Assembly: GCF_001279775.1 (NCBI RefSeq)
Contig: NZ_LGDG01000122.1
Location: forward strand, 1 to 64,000
Reading direction: 5' to 3'
Length of the DNA: 64,000 nucleotides
Source of the DNA: Streptomyces sp. MMG1533
Lineage (GTDB): Bacteria; Actinomycetota; Actinomycetes; Streptomycetales; Streptomycetaceae
How positions within the stretch are numbered: position 1 is the first letter of the stretch; every line of letters starts with the position of its first letter. The notes beneath the pieces were generated by a model. The model was not told the origin of the DNA. It did no database searches and saw only the letters and a list, made by a program, of their open reading frames with translations. Position numbers and translations under genes: made by a program. This document shows, one piece after another, positions 1 to 8,228 of this stretch.

Positions 1-246
1 GAAGTCGCCCTCGGTGTGCTGGTGCAGCCCGGAGACGATCTTGATGAGGGTGGACTTGCCGGCGCCGTTGTCGCCCAGCACACAGGTGACCTGGCCCGGG
101 TGGACGGTCAGGCTCACCCCGTGCAGGGCGCGGATGTTGCCGTAGGACTTGCCCGCACCCTTCAACTCGACGACCGGCTTGTCGTCCTGGGGCGCGGCGC
201 CCTTGGGCTGGGACCCGTCGGGTGTGATGTCGTGGGTGGTTGTCAT
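1..246 (-). CDS. Sugar ABC transporter ATP-binding protein (N-terminal part, cut by window edge)
   Basis: This is the first 82 residues of an ABC ATPase. The start is the ATG at 246; the rest lies beyond the left edge. A hydrophilic N-terminus of about 25 residues leads into the nucleotide-binding domain, and the Walker A motif GDNGAGKST is at residues 58-66. It lies immediately downstream of a BPD_transp_2-type permease and a lipoprotein binding protein, with only 5 nt to the permease stop. It is therefore most likely the energy-coupling subunit of a CUT2/ribose-type sugar importer. The Walker B and signature motifs are outside the window, so it is not possible to tell whether it is the usual double-domain RbsA form or a single-domain protein. 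Confidence 0.9.
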   Translation of the reverse strand, partial: MTTTHDITPDGSQPKGAAPQDDKPVVELKGAGKSYGNIRALHGVSLTVHPGQVTCVLGDNGAGKSTLIKIVSGLHQHTEGDF

Positions 247-251
247 GGGGG

Positions 252-1328
252 TCACCTCCGGGTCGCCGTGCGCTGGACCCACAGATTGATCAGAGTGGCG
301 CCGAGCAGCATCACGCCGAGGAAGGCCTTGAACCAGTCGGGGTTCCAGCCGGCGTAGACGATGCCCTGCTGGACCATGCCGAACATGAAGGCGCCGAAGA
401 CCGGGCCGATCGCGGAACCGTAACCGCCCGTCAGCAGACAGCCGCCGATCACGGCCGCTGCGATGTAGATCAGCTCCTGGCCGACGCCCTCGCCGGACTG
501 CACGGTGTTGAAGGAGAACAGCTGGTGCATGCCGACGAACCAGGCGCCGAAGCCGACCAGCATGAACAGGGAGATCTTCGTGAAGGTCACCGGCACACCG
601 ACGGCCCGCGCGCTCTCCTTGTTGCCGCCGACCGCGAAGATCCAGTTGCCGTACTTGGTGCGCAGCAGCACCCACGTGGTCAGCGCCGCGAAGGCCAGCC
701 ACCACACGATGGTGATCTTGACCTGGACCCCGCCCACCGCGAAGGACGAGGCGAAGAGCTCCCGGGCCTGGTGGAAGCCGTCCATGTCGCTGATGTCGTC
801 GGTGGCCACGTTGCCGGTGATCAGCTTGGTCACTGCAAGGTTGACGCCCTGCAGGATCAGGAAGGTGCCCAGCGTGACCAGGAAGCTCGGCAGGCCCGTC
901 CTGACCATCACCCAGCCGTTGAAGAATCCGACCGCCAGCGACACGAGCAGTGCGACGAGCACGCCGACCCAGACGTTCGTGGTCAGCTGGTAGCTGAGCA
1001 TGGCCGCGGTGAGCGCCGAGGTGATCACGGCAACACCGGCCGACAGGTCGAACTCGCCGCCGATCATCAGCAGCGCGACCGGCAGGGCCATGATCCCGAT
1101 CGTCGACGACTGGTACAGGATGTTGGCCATGGAGCTGCCGTCACGCACCGGCGGGGCGGCGATCAGGAAGAACGCGTAGACCGCGACGGCACCGAGGAAG
1201 ACACCGACCTCGGGCCGGGCCAACAGCCTGAGTGCCAGGGGGCGTTGAGAGGTCCGGCCGTCGGTTTCCTTCGGGCCGGAGGCCGGCGGTGTGGTCACCG
1301 CCGGCTCGGCGTGCTGGGTCATGCTCAT
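252..1328 (-). CDS. Sugar ABC transporter permease (BPD_transp_2/RbsC type)
   Basis: A 358-residue membrane protein with a hydrophilic N-terminus of about 37 residues, followed by about nine hydrophobic segments. The motif GGEFDLSAGVAV near residue 90 is the signature of RbsC/XylH-type permeases. The chosen ATG at 1328 overlaps the stop of the upstream binding-protein gene (TGATG), showing translational coupling. It would form the membrane channel of the importer whose ATPase follows directly. The cargo is probably a monosaccharide or polyol, but nothing in the sequence fixes it. Confidence 0.9.
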   Translation of the reverse strand: MSMTQHAEPAVTTPPASGPKETDGRTSQRPLALRLLARPEVGVFLGAVAVYAFFLIAAPPVRDGSSMANILYQSSTIGIMALPVALLMIGGEFDLSAGVAVITSALTAAMLSYQLTTNVWVGVLVALLVSLAVGFFNGWVMVRTGLPSFLVTLGTFLILQGVNLAVTKLITGNVATDDISDMDGFHQARELFASSFAVGGVQVKITIVWWLAFAALTTWVLLRTKYGNWIFAVGGNKESARAVGVPVTFTKISLFMLVGFGAWFVGMHQLFSFNTVQSGEGVGQELIYIAAAVIGGCLLTGGYGSAIGPVFGAFMFGMVQQGIVYAGWNPDWFKAFLGVMLLGATLINLWVQRTATRR

Positions 1329-2347
1329 CACCTGGTGCCCTTCGCGGCGAACTTGGCCACGGCGTCGACGTTGGACTTGTCGACGAAGGCCGGCCCGGTC
1401 AGCACCGGCTGCTCGCCGCCCCCGCTGAAGTTGCCGTTGGTCTTGTAGAGCCACAGTGCGTCGACCGCCAGGTAGCCCTGGAGGTAGGGCTGCTGGTCGA
1501 CGGCGAACTGGATCGTGCCCTTCTCGATGGCGGAGACGAGTTCCTTGTTGAGGTCGAAGGTGGCGACCTTCGCCTTGCTGCCCGACTCGGACACCGACTG
1601 CGTCGCGGTCAGTGCGACGGGGGCGCCGAGGGTGACCACCTCGTCGATGGAGCTGTCCTGCTTGAGCTTGGCGGTGATCGTCGACTTCACGGACGGCATG
1701 TCCGTGCCATTGACGTAGAGGATGTCGGTCTTGCCGCCGAAGGTCTTCTTCACTCCGGCGCAGCGCTCTTCGAGGTTGACGTCTCCCTGGGCCTGGATGA
1801 CGCACAGCGCGTGCTTCGCTCCGGTGCCGTTGATCTTGTCGCCGAGTGCCTGGCCGGAGACGGACTCGTCCTGGCCGAAGAACGACAGCAGGCCCTGCTG
1901 CTTCCAGACGCTCAGGCCCGCGTTGAGGCCGACGACCGGGATGCCGGCCTTCTCCGCCTTGGCGACCACGGCTTTGAGGGCGTCCGGCTTGGCGAGGGTG
2001 ACCGCGATGCCGTCGACCTTCTGGTCGATCGCGTTCTGCACCAGGTTGGCCTGGTCACCGGCGGTCTCGTCGTTCGAGTAGATGAGCTTGATGTTGTCCT
2101 TGGCGGCGGCGGCCTCGGCGCCCTTGCGGATGGTGTCCCAGAAGGTGTCGCCGGAGGGCGCGTGGGTGACCATCGCGATCGTCATACGGGGCGTGTCCGC
2201 TTTGCCGGCGGAGACATCGGCTGCCTCCTCCTCGGCCTTCTTGCCGCCTGAGCTGCTGGAACAGCCCGCAAGAGCCAGGGCGGCCGCTGCGGCCACCGCC
2301 ACCACGGGGGCGATTCTGCGGGAGCGGGGGAGTGATGTCCGGTTCAT
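1328..2347 (-). CDS. Sugar ABC transporter substrate-binding lipoprotein
   Basis: A 339-residue protein with an Arg-rich n-region, an Ala-rich hydrophobic core and a lipobox LAGC with the lipidated Cys at residue 29. A Ser/Gly/Lys/Glu linker follows. The mature part has a Peripla_BP_4 (ribose/LacI-type) fold, with strands such as DGIAVTLAKPDA and GIPVVGLNAG typical of the hinge region. It is the first gene of a minus-strand operon of binding protein, permease and ATPase, and is transcribed away from a LacI regulator with a 14-bp palindrome between them. Probably substrate-inducible; substrate unknown. Confidence 0.9.
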   Translation of the reverse strand: MNRTSLPRSRRIAPVVAVAAAAALALAGCSSSSGGKKAEEEAADVSAGKADTPRMTIAMVTHAPSGDTFWDTIRKGAEAAAAKDNIKLIYSNDETAGDQANLVQNAIDQKVDGIAVTLAKPDALKAVVAKAEKAGIPVVGLNAGLSVWKQQGLLSFFGQDESVSGQALGDKINGTGAKHALCVIQAQGDVNLEERCAGVKKTFGGKTDILYVNGTDMPSVKSTITAKLKQDSSIDEVVTLGAPVALTATQSVSESGSKAKVATFDLNKELVSAIEKGTIQFAVDQQPYLQGYLAVDALWLYKTNGNFSGGGEQPVLTGPAFVDKSNVDAVAKFAAKGTR

Positions 2348-2506
2348 GCTGGGTGCACCTCACTGTGCAACTTGAAGGGGGAAGCGGATCGACGGCCACT
2401 GGGGGCCCGCGCGGTCGCGACGGAGGCACAGCGGCTTCGGTGACTTGGTCCGGAAGGCGAGGGGTTGCCGCCCTTCCGAATGACTTCGTCGGAACATCAG
2501 GACAAT

Positions 2507-2520
2507 TTAAAGCGCTTTAA
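2507..2520. promoter_or_regulatory. LacI-family operator between divergent lacI and sugar ABC operon
   Basis: TTAAAGCGCTTTAA is a perfect 14-bp palindrome with the central CG step typical of LacI/GalR-family operators. It lies 75 nt upstream of the regulator GTG at 2595 and 160 nt upstream of the binding-protein ATG. It is the only AT-rich palindrome in the gap, so autoregulation plus control of the importer is the simplest reading. Confidence 0.7.
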
Positions 2521-2594
2521 GTTCTGGTACTATCGGCTTGTTTCGCGAGCGTGTCAAGGGCGTTGCGCGAGGAGATTGCCGCGGGGAGGCGCAA

Positions 2595-3626
2595 GTGGAG
2601 GGTGACGGTTCCGCAGGTCACCGGAACGGCACGAACAAGCGCCCCCGACTGGAGGACGTGGCCGCCCGGGTGGGCGTGTCCACCGCGTCCGTGTCCCTGG
2701 TCCTGCGTGGTGTGCCCGGGCCCAGCGAACGCACTCGGCAGCGTGTGCTGAAAGCCGCCGCCGACCTCGGCTATCAGGCGGACCGCACCGCGAGCCTGCT
2801 GGCCAGCAGGCGAACTCGGCTGCTCGGCGTGCTGGTCGACATCCACAGTCCCTTCCACGCCGAACTGGTCGAGTACCTGCACACGGCCGCCGAGGACGTC
2901 GGCTACGACCTCGTCCTGAGCACCCTGACCCGCACCCGTGACGAGCAGACCGCCGTCGAGACCCTGCTGGCCTTCCGCAGTGAGGCCCTGATCCTGCTCG
3001 GTCCCACCGCTCCCGCAGACACGCTCGCCGCACTCGACCGCAAGTCCCCGGTGATCGCCGTCGGCCGCCGGATCGCCGACGCCGACCTGGACGTCGTACG
3101 CACCGCGGACGACGACGGAGTCGGCCAGGTCGTCGACCACCTGGTGGGCCTCGGTCATCGCGCGATCACCTACGTCGACGGCGGCAAGGGTGTCATCGCC
3201 ACCGACCGGCGTCGCGGCTACCGCACGGCCATGCGCCGGCATGGCCTCGACACGTACATCCGGGTGCTGCGGGGCGATCACACCGAAGCGGCCGGCGAAC
3301 GCGCCGCCCGTCAGCTCCTCGACGGCGCCGAACTGCCCACCGCCGTAGTCGCCTTCAACGACCAGTGCGCCATCGGAGTGCTGGCCGCCCTCTCGCGTGC
3401 CGGTGTCGCCGTACCGGGACAGGTGTCCGTGGCCGGCTACGACGACGACACCCTCTCCCGGCTGAGTTGCTTCAATCTGACCACCGTCAGCCAGAGCGCC
3501 GAGGAGCAGGCCCGGCACGCGGTGACCGCCGCCGTCGAACGCCTCGACCAGGGGCGTACCGAATCCCGCGAGGTCGTGCTGACTCCCCGTCTCGTCCTGC
3601 GCGGCACCACCGCCGAGCCGAACTGA
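2595..3626 (+). CDS. LacI-family transcriptional regulator of the adjacent sugar importer
   Basis: 343 residues from the GTG at 2595, which has GGGGAGG about 6 nt upstream. A longer in-frame reading to 2538 exists but has no ribosome site and would add an unusual tail. The N-terminal HTH (RLEDVAARVGVSTASVSLVL, about residues 18-37) is a canonical LacI helix-turn-helix followed by the hinge. The C-terminal region is a periplasmic-binding-type sensor domain (RTRLLGVLVDIHSPF through PTAVVAFNDQCAIG). It is divergent from the sugar ABC operon with a palindromic operator between, so it is probably a local repressor relieved by the transported sugar. Confidence 0.9.
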   Translation: MEGDGSAGHRNGTNKRPRLEDVAARVGVSTASVSLVLRGVPGPSERTRQRVLKAAADLGYQADRTASLLASRRTRLLGVLVDIHSPFHAELVEYLHTAAEDVGYDLVLSTLTRTRDEQTAVETLLAFRSEALILLGPTAPADTLAALDRKSPVIAVGRRIADADLDVVRTADDDGVGQVVDHLVGLGHRAITYVDGGKGVIATDRRRGYRTAMRRHGLDTYIRVLRGDHTEAAGERAARQLLDGAELPTAVVAFNDQCAIGVLAALSRAGVAVPGQVSVAGYDDDTLSRLSCFNLTTVSQSAEEQARHAVTAAVERLDQGRTESREVVLTPRLVLRGTTAEPN

Positions 3627-3698
3627 CGTACGGCCCTGGGCGCGACGGCAAGTGACGATGCCTGCGCGAAGTCTTGACGTGTACTTGGCATGGTGGCT

Positions 3699-3718
3699 TC
3701 ATGGGAGCGCTCCCATGA
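3699..3718. promoter_or_regulatory. CebR-type operator upstream of mannanase
   Basis: TCATGGGAGCGCTCCCATGA is a perfect 20-bp palindrome whose core TGGGAGCGCTCCCA is identical to the CebR (cellobiose repressor) box known from Streptomyces cellulase genes. It lies 46 nt upstream of the GTG start, just downstream of a TTGACG at 3674-3679 that could be a -35 element. A repressor here would block transcription until cello- or manno-oligosaccharides are present. Confidence 0.85.
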
Positions 3719-3764
3719 CACTTCTGATGCCAGAGTTTCTCGGCGCTCACCCCCTGGAGTCGCA

Positions 3765-5441
3765 GTGAGAACAGCAAGAAGTACGACACGAAAGGACCCG
3801 CTGGCCCGTCTGCTGACCGGCCTTGCCGCCCTGTTCGGGCTCGTCGTCCTCGTCGTCCTCTGCCCGACCGCCGCCCAGGCTCAGGTCGAGGCCCAAGGCG
3901 AGGCCAAAGTCCAGGCCACGGGCCTGCACATCAGCGACGGCCGTCTGCTGGAGGGCAACGGCAATGACTTCGTCATGCGCGGCGTCAACCACGCCCACAC
4001 CTGGTACCCGGGCGAGACGCAGTCGCTGGCCGACATCAAGGCGCTGGGCGCCAACAGCGTCCGCGTCGTCCTCTCCGATGGCCACCGCTGGTCCGAGAAC
4101 AGTGCTGCCGACGTGGCGAACGTCGTCGCCCAGTGCAAGGCCAACCGGCTGATCTGTGTACTGGAGGTGCACGACACCACCGGCTACGGCGAGGACACCG
4201 CGGCCGGCACCCTCGACCATGCCGCCGACTACTGGATCGGCCTCAAGAGCGTGCTCGCCGGCGAAGAGAACTACGTCATCATCAACATCGGCAACGAGCC
4301 CTGGGGCAACACCGATCCCGCAGGCTGGACCGACCCCACGATCGCAGCCGTGAAGAAGCTGCGCAGTGCCGGATTCGAGCACACGATCATGGTGGACGCG
4401 CCCAACTGGGGCCAGGACTGGCAGGGCGTCATGCGCGCCAACGCGCAGGCCGTCTACGACGCCGACACCACCGGCAACCTGATCTTCTCGATCCACATGT
4501 ACAGCGTCTACGACACGGCCCAGGAGATCACCGACTACCTGAACGCCTTCGTCGACGCCGGACTGCCCATCCTCATCGGCGAGTTCGGCGGCCCGGCCGA
4601 CCAGTGGGGCGACCCGGACGAGGACACGATGATGGCCACCGCCGAGCAGCTCGATCTCGGCTATCTGGCCTGGTCCTGGAGCGGCAACACCGATCCGATC
4701 CTCGACCTGGCGATCGGCTTCGATCCCAACAATCTCAGTTCGTGGGGCCAGCGCATCTTCAACGGCGCCAACGGCATCGCCCAGACCTCCAAGGAAGCCA
4801 CCGTCTTCGGCGGCGGAAACTCTGGCGACACCCAGGCTCCGACCACTCCCGGCACTCCGACCGCCTCCTCCGTGACGGCCACCTCCGCTGCCCTGGCCTG
4901 GACCGCGTCCACCGACAACGTCGGAGTCGCCGGCTACGACGTCGTCCGCGTCAGCGGCAGCTCGGAGACCAAGGTCGCAGCCTCCACGGCCAACTCCGTC
5001 ACGGTGACCGGCCTCACCGCCGACACGGCGTACACCTTCGCCGTCTATGCCCGGGACGCGGCCGGGAACCGCTCGGCCCGCTCGGCAACGGTGAACGTCA
5101 CCACCGGCAGCGCTCCGGCCGGGAACTGCTCCGTCGGCTACCGCGCCACCAACGAGTGGTCCGGCGGCTTCCAGGGCGAGATCGTCATCCGCAACACCGG
5201 CACCGCCGCCATCAGCGGCTGGACCCTCGTCTTCACCTTCGCCAACGGCCAGACCGTGACCAACATGTGGGGCGGGACCCCCACCCAGACCGGCGGCACG
5301 GTGAGCGTCGTCCCCGCCTCCTACACGTCCACCATCCCCGCCGCCGGGTCGGTCACCGTCGGCTTCATCGGCAGCAAGGGCGCCACGAACGCCGCCCCGA
5401 CGGCGTTCACGCTCAACGGCTCGGCCTGCACGGCCACTTGA
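3765..5441 (+). CDS. manA: Secreted beta-mannanase, GH5 with FN3 and CBM2
   Basis: 558 residues from the GTG at 3765 (CTGGAG 6 nt upstream); the upstream reading from 3690 would run through the operator and is rejected. Order: signal peptide (Arg-rich start, hydrophobic core, cleavage near residue 39), catalytic GH5 subfamily 8-like domain (about 50-345), FN3 domain (357-447), CBM2 cellulose/polysaccharide-binding module (454-558) with end cysteines C455 and C555 and exposed Trp residues. The acid/base Glu is E178 in NIGNEPWG and the nucleophile E273 in IGEFGG. It hydrolyses beta-1,4-mannan outside the cell. The closest match from memory is the Streptomyces mannan endo-1,4-beta-mannosidase. 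A CebR-type operator lies immediately upstream. Confidence 0.92.
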   Translation: MRTARSTTRKDPLARLLTGLAALFGLVVLVVLCPTAAQAQVEAQGEAKVQATGLHISDGRLLEGNGNDFVMRGVNHAHTWYPGETQSLADIKALGANSVRVVLSDGHRWSENSAADVANVVAQCKANRLICVLEVHDTTGYGEDTAAGTLDHAADYWIGLKSVLAGEENYVIINIGNEPWGNTDPAGWTDPTIAAVKKLRSAGFEHTIMVDAPNWGQDWQGVMRANAQAVYDADTTGNLIFSIHMYSVYDTAQEITDYLNAFVDAGLPILIGEFGGPADQWGDPDEDTMMATAEQLDLGYLAWSWSGNTDPILDLAIGFDPNNLSSWGQRIFNGANGIAQTSKEATVFGGGNSGDTQAPTTPGTPTASSVTATSAALAWTASTDNVGVAGYDVVRVSGSSETKVAASTANSVTVTGLTADTAYTFAVYARDAAGNRSARSATVNVTTGSAPAGNCSVGYRATNEWSGGFQGEIVIRNTGTAAISGWTLVFTFANGQTVTNMWGGTPTQTGGTVSVVPASYTSTIPAAGSVTVGFIGSKGATNAAPTAFTLNGSACTAT

Positions 5442-5507
5442 GCGGATCGTTCGTTCCGGCCGGCGGGGGTTCCTGCTCCCGTCGGCCGGTGTGCCGTTCC
5501 CGACCGG

Positions 5508-5945
5508 TCACGGTTCCCAGAAGGCCAGCGTGTGCAGCGCGGCCGAGGTCTCGGTGAACCCCTGCTCGCCCAGCAGGGCTCGCAGTTCGGCGTTGAAGCG
5601 GTCGATCTCCGGCTGGGCGGCGTCGAGCGCGGCGACGCCGCTGTCGGTCAACTCCAGCACTACGGCACGGTGTTCGAGGGGATGCGGCTGTTTGCTGACC
5701 AGGCCGGCGCCGGTGAGGCGCCCGACGAGCGCGGTCACCGCGGACTCGCGCAGCCCCAGCGTGCGGGCCAGCTGCTGTTGGGTGATCGCCGGTCGGTCGC
5801 GTATCGCGAACAGCGCACCGAGCTGGGCCGTCGTGATGCCCGCGGCAGCCAGACAGCGCCGGTCCGCCGTCGTGCGCAGCCGGTGGGCCGCCCGTTGCAG
5901 CAGGAAGAACAGGCGAAGGTCGGGGGCGGAGCCGGGCTGAGGCAT
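5508..5945 (-). CDS. MarR-family transcriptional regulator
   Basis: 145 residues, starting MPQPGSAPDLRLFFLLQRA. A winged helix-turn-helix is visible at about residues 40-100 (ITTAQLGALFAIRDRPAITQQQLARTLGLRESAVTALVGRL, then the wing HPLEHRAVVLELTDSG, quoted in pieces here). It is divergent from the thioesterase gene that starts 67 nt away, which is the usual arrangement for a MarR repressor and its target. The ligand is unknown. Confidence 0.88.
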   Translation of the reverse strand: MPQPGSAPDLRLFFLLQRAAHRLRTTADRRCLAAAGITTAQLGALFAIRDRPAITQQQLARTLGLRESAVTALVGRLTGAGLVSKQPHPLEHRAVVLELTDSGVAALDAAQPEIDRFNAELRALLGEQGFTETSAALHTLAFWEP

Positions 5946-6011
5946 GGGCCGATCTTGACAGAGCCGAGCGGTGGCCGCCATTCTCGGTTCACCAGTGAAG
6001 TGAGGTGGATC

Positions 6012-6455
6012 GTGAACGACGCTCCGGACTTGGCCCTCGCTCGGAAGGCCCTGGCGGCACAACCGTTCAGCGTGCTGCTCGGCGCCCGCCTGGTTGCCTT
6101 CGGCGGCGGCGAGGCGACACTGGAGCTGGACATTCGTGAGGAGTTGCTCCAGCAGTACGGCTTCGTGCACGGGGGAGTGCTCGGTTACGCGGCGGACAAC
6201 GCACTGACCTTCGCCGCGGGCACCGTGACCGGCGACCGACTGCTGACGGCCGGCTACACCATCGACTACCTGCGCCCCGCCACGGGCACCCTGCTGCGGG
6301 CCCACGCGCAGGTGGTCCGGGCCGGCCGAACCCGCACCGTCAGCCGGTGCGACCTCTCGACGGTGGACGACGCCGGCGCCGAGACCCTGTGCGCGGTGGC
6401 GCAGGGCGCGATCGCGGTGTCCGAGCGCCCGGAGACTCGCTTCCCGCAGCCGTGA
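6012..6455 (+). CDS. PaaI-type hotdog-fold thioesterase
   Basis: 147 residues from the GTG at 6012, preceded by GAGGTGG. It has the single hotdog-fold pattern of PaaI/YdiI acyl-CoA thioesterases: QYGFVHGGVLGYAADNALTF carries the HGG signature and the downstream acidic residue, and GYTIDYLRPA is the characteristic central strand. It probably hydrolyses an acyl-CoA or aryl-CoA in the cytoplasm. The divergent MarR gene may control it. Confidence 0.85.
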   Translation: MNDAPDLALARKALAAQPFSVLLGARLVAFGGGEATLELDIREELLQQYGFVHGGVLGYAADNALTFAAGTVTGDRLLTAGYTIDYLRPATGTLLRAHAQVVRAGRTRTVSRCDLSTVDDAGAETLCAVAQGAIAVSERPETRFPQP

Positions 6456-6479
6456 CGAGGCCCACGAGGACGACGCCGG

Positions 6480-7038
6480 CCTGTTGACGCCCGGCACGTA
6501 CGCCTGCGCCCACACGTGCCCGCCTTGGCGGCCACCATGATCGGCACCGCGTATGCAGCCGCCGACGAGTACGCCCGGGTCGTCGCCGCCCGCCCGCTGC
6601 TGCTGGAACCCGACCCCACCCGCGCCGACCTGCACGACTACCGACGCCACCTCGGCGAGGCACTCGGGCTGGTCCACACCGCCGAGGCGGCGTTGCGGCA
6701 GACCGCCCGGGACTGGATGGACACCTGCCGGCGCAACACGACCGGCGAGGCCCCGTTCACCACCGCGGAGGACAACCGCCTCGCGCTGCTGTTCCTGAAC
6801 GCCGGGCGCATCGCCGGGGTGAACGCCGGGGCGCATCGCCTGGGACGTCCTGCAGGGCACCCTGTTCCGCACGGCCGGTTCCCGGCACGCCCGCGACGGC
6901 GAGCGGATGCAGCGCTACTTCCGGGACGCGGCGACGTACCGGACGCATGTGGGCGCGAGTATGGCCGAGCCGCTGACCTGCCGGGTCGGCCGCGACCGGC
7001 CGGGTCTGCCGTCGGACGACATCCCGCTGATCCCCTGA
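6480..7038 (+). pseudogene. C-terminal remnant of acyl-CoA dehydrogenase-like/flavin monooxygenase, frameshifted
   Basis: The reading from about 6510 (MIGTAYAAADEYARVVAARP) to LLFLNAGRIA at about 6820 continues, after a shift, as IAWDVLQGTLFRTAGSRHAR and ends at the TGA at 7036-7038. The combined reading resembles the C-terminal helical domain of acyl-CoA dehydrogenase/DszC/HpaB-like proteins. The shift coincides with a duplicated stretch: GAACGCCGGGCGCATCGCC occurs twice, the second copy with one extra G, at about 6797-6838. The N-terminal two thirds of the gene are missing. It is non-functional as written. Confidence 0.65.
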
Positions 7039-7169
7039 GACCTCCCGTCATCCACCGGACTCCCACAGGAATGCTCCGGCCGCGGTCGGGTACGCGAGCA
7101 GGACCGCGCCCGGGGCGATCTTGTCCCGCGCGGACCGCACTACCGCCGCTACCAGGGGAATCATCAGCC

Positions 7170-7571
7170 ATGGAAACACCCGCGTACGACAACACCGTCA
7201 CACCGGCCCGGCGGGCGCTGGACGCGCTGGCCGAGAACACCGAGGACACGGCGGCACTGGCGACCCTCGCGAGCAGCGAGGTACTCGTGCCCGTGCCCGA
7301 CGACGCCGGTCAGGAGGGGGCCGGTGATTCCAGCGTCGTGGCGCTGCCGGTCCTGGAGCAGTCGGACGGCGCCCCGGTGGTGCCCGTCTTCACCTCCGAG
7401 CCGGAGATGGCCGAGCTCTTGCCGTACGTCTCCCGCTACCGTCTGGTCCCGCTGGGCGCCCTTGCCGCACAGTGGCCGGCCGACGACCTGTCCCTGACCA
7501 TCGACGCGAACTCCGCGCATCCGCTGACGCTCACGTCGGAGGGTGTCCGCACCCTGCTGGCGAGGCCGTAG
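7170..7571 (+). CDS. SseB-family protein
   Basis: 133 residues from the ATG at 7170 with AGGGGA about 10 nt upstream. The pattern (ALATLASSEVLVPVPD, SVVALPVLEQSDGAPVVPVFTS, then a short conserved end about default values) matches the small SseB_N-like proteins common in actinobacteria, where the role is unclear. No signal peptide or membrane segment. It stands alone between two decayed regions. The product is intact, so it is likely expressed. Confidence 0.75.
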   Translation: METPAYDNTVTPARRALDALAENTEDTAALATLASSEVLVPVPDDAGQEGAGDSSVVALPVLEQSDGAPVVPVFTSEPEMAELLPYVSRYRLVPLGALAAQWPADDLSLTIDANSAHPLTLTSEGVRTLLARP

Positions 7572-7719
7572 GGACGAGCGGAACGGGCCCGGCCACCGCG
7601 GAGCGGCAAGGGAGCGGCCGGGCCCGGTCCGGGTGCGGGCGGGCTCCCGTCCCCGCACCCGGACCTCGCGAGGCGGGGGAGACCCCCGGTTCGCCGAAAC
7701 GCATCCGCATCTCGCTGCC

Positions 7720-8228
7720 TCAAAGGCACTTGCCGGGGTTGAGGATCCCCCGAGGATCGAACACCTCCTTCAGCTTTCGCTGCAATGCATGGGCCGCGGG
7801 CCCGAGTTCCTCGGCGACCCACTGCCGCTTCAGCAGGCCCACCCCGTGCTCGCCGGTCAGTGTCCCGCCCAGTCGCAGTGCCAGGGCGAAGATCTCGCCG
7901 GCCGCCTCCCAGGCGGCCTCCGGCAGCCCGTCCGAGGACGGGTCCACGACGACGATCGGGTGCAGGTTGCCGTCCGCCGCGTGCGCGAGAGTGAACACCG
8001 GCACGTCGTGGCGGGCCGAGATCGCCCGGATCTCGCGCACCGCCTCGGCCAGCCGGGAGCGCGGGACCGCGATGTCCTCGATGAGCGGGCGGCCCAGCCG
8101 CTCCAGCGCGGGCAGCGCGAGACGGCGGGCGGCGAGCAGGGCCTCGGCCTCGTCGGGGTCCTGAGTCGTCTGCACCGTCGTGGCCAGGGGAGCGACCAGC
8201 CGGGCGACCGCTGCGGCCTCGGCCCGTC
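7720..8228 (-). pseudogene. C-terminal fragment of GlcD-type FAD-linked oxidase
   Basis: About 165 residues match the C-terminal half of FAD-binding D-lactate/glycolate oxidases (GlcD): LLAARRLALPALERLG, EDIAVPRSRL, FTLAHAADGNLHP and GTLTGEHGVGLLKR are family hallmarks, and the end ILNPGKCL is the normal C-terminus. The FAD-binding PP-loop domain is missing. Upstream, the reading fuses out of frame with the N-terminal part of an SsuD-like monooxygenase, so the fragment has no start of its own. Confidence 0.8.

Noticed and set aside
240..1448. 402-codon plus-strand reading across the sugar ABC genes
   Set aside because: It is Asp/His/Arg-rich with no domain and lies opposite clear permease and binding-protein genes; it is a GC-rich shadow.
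4133..5557. 474-codon Arg-rich reading over the mannanase
   Set aside because: Shifted frame of the mannanase; composition is a typical high-GC shadow.
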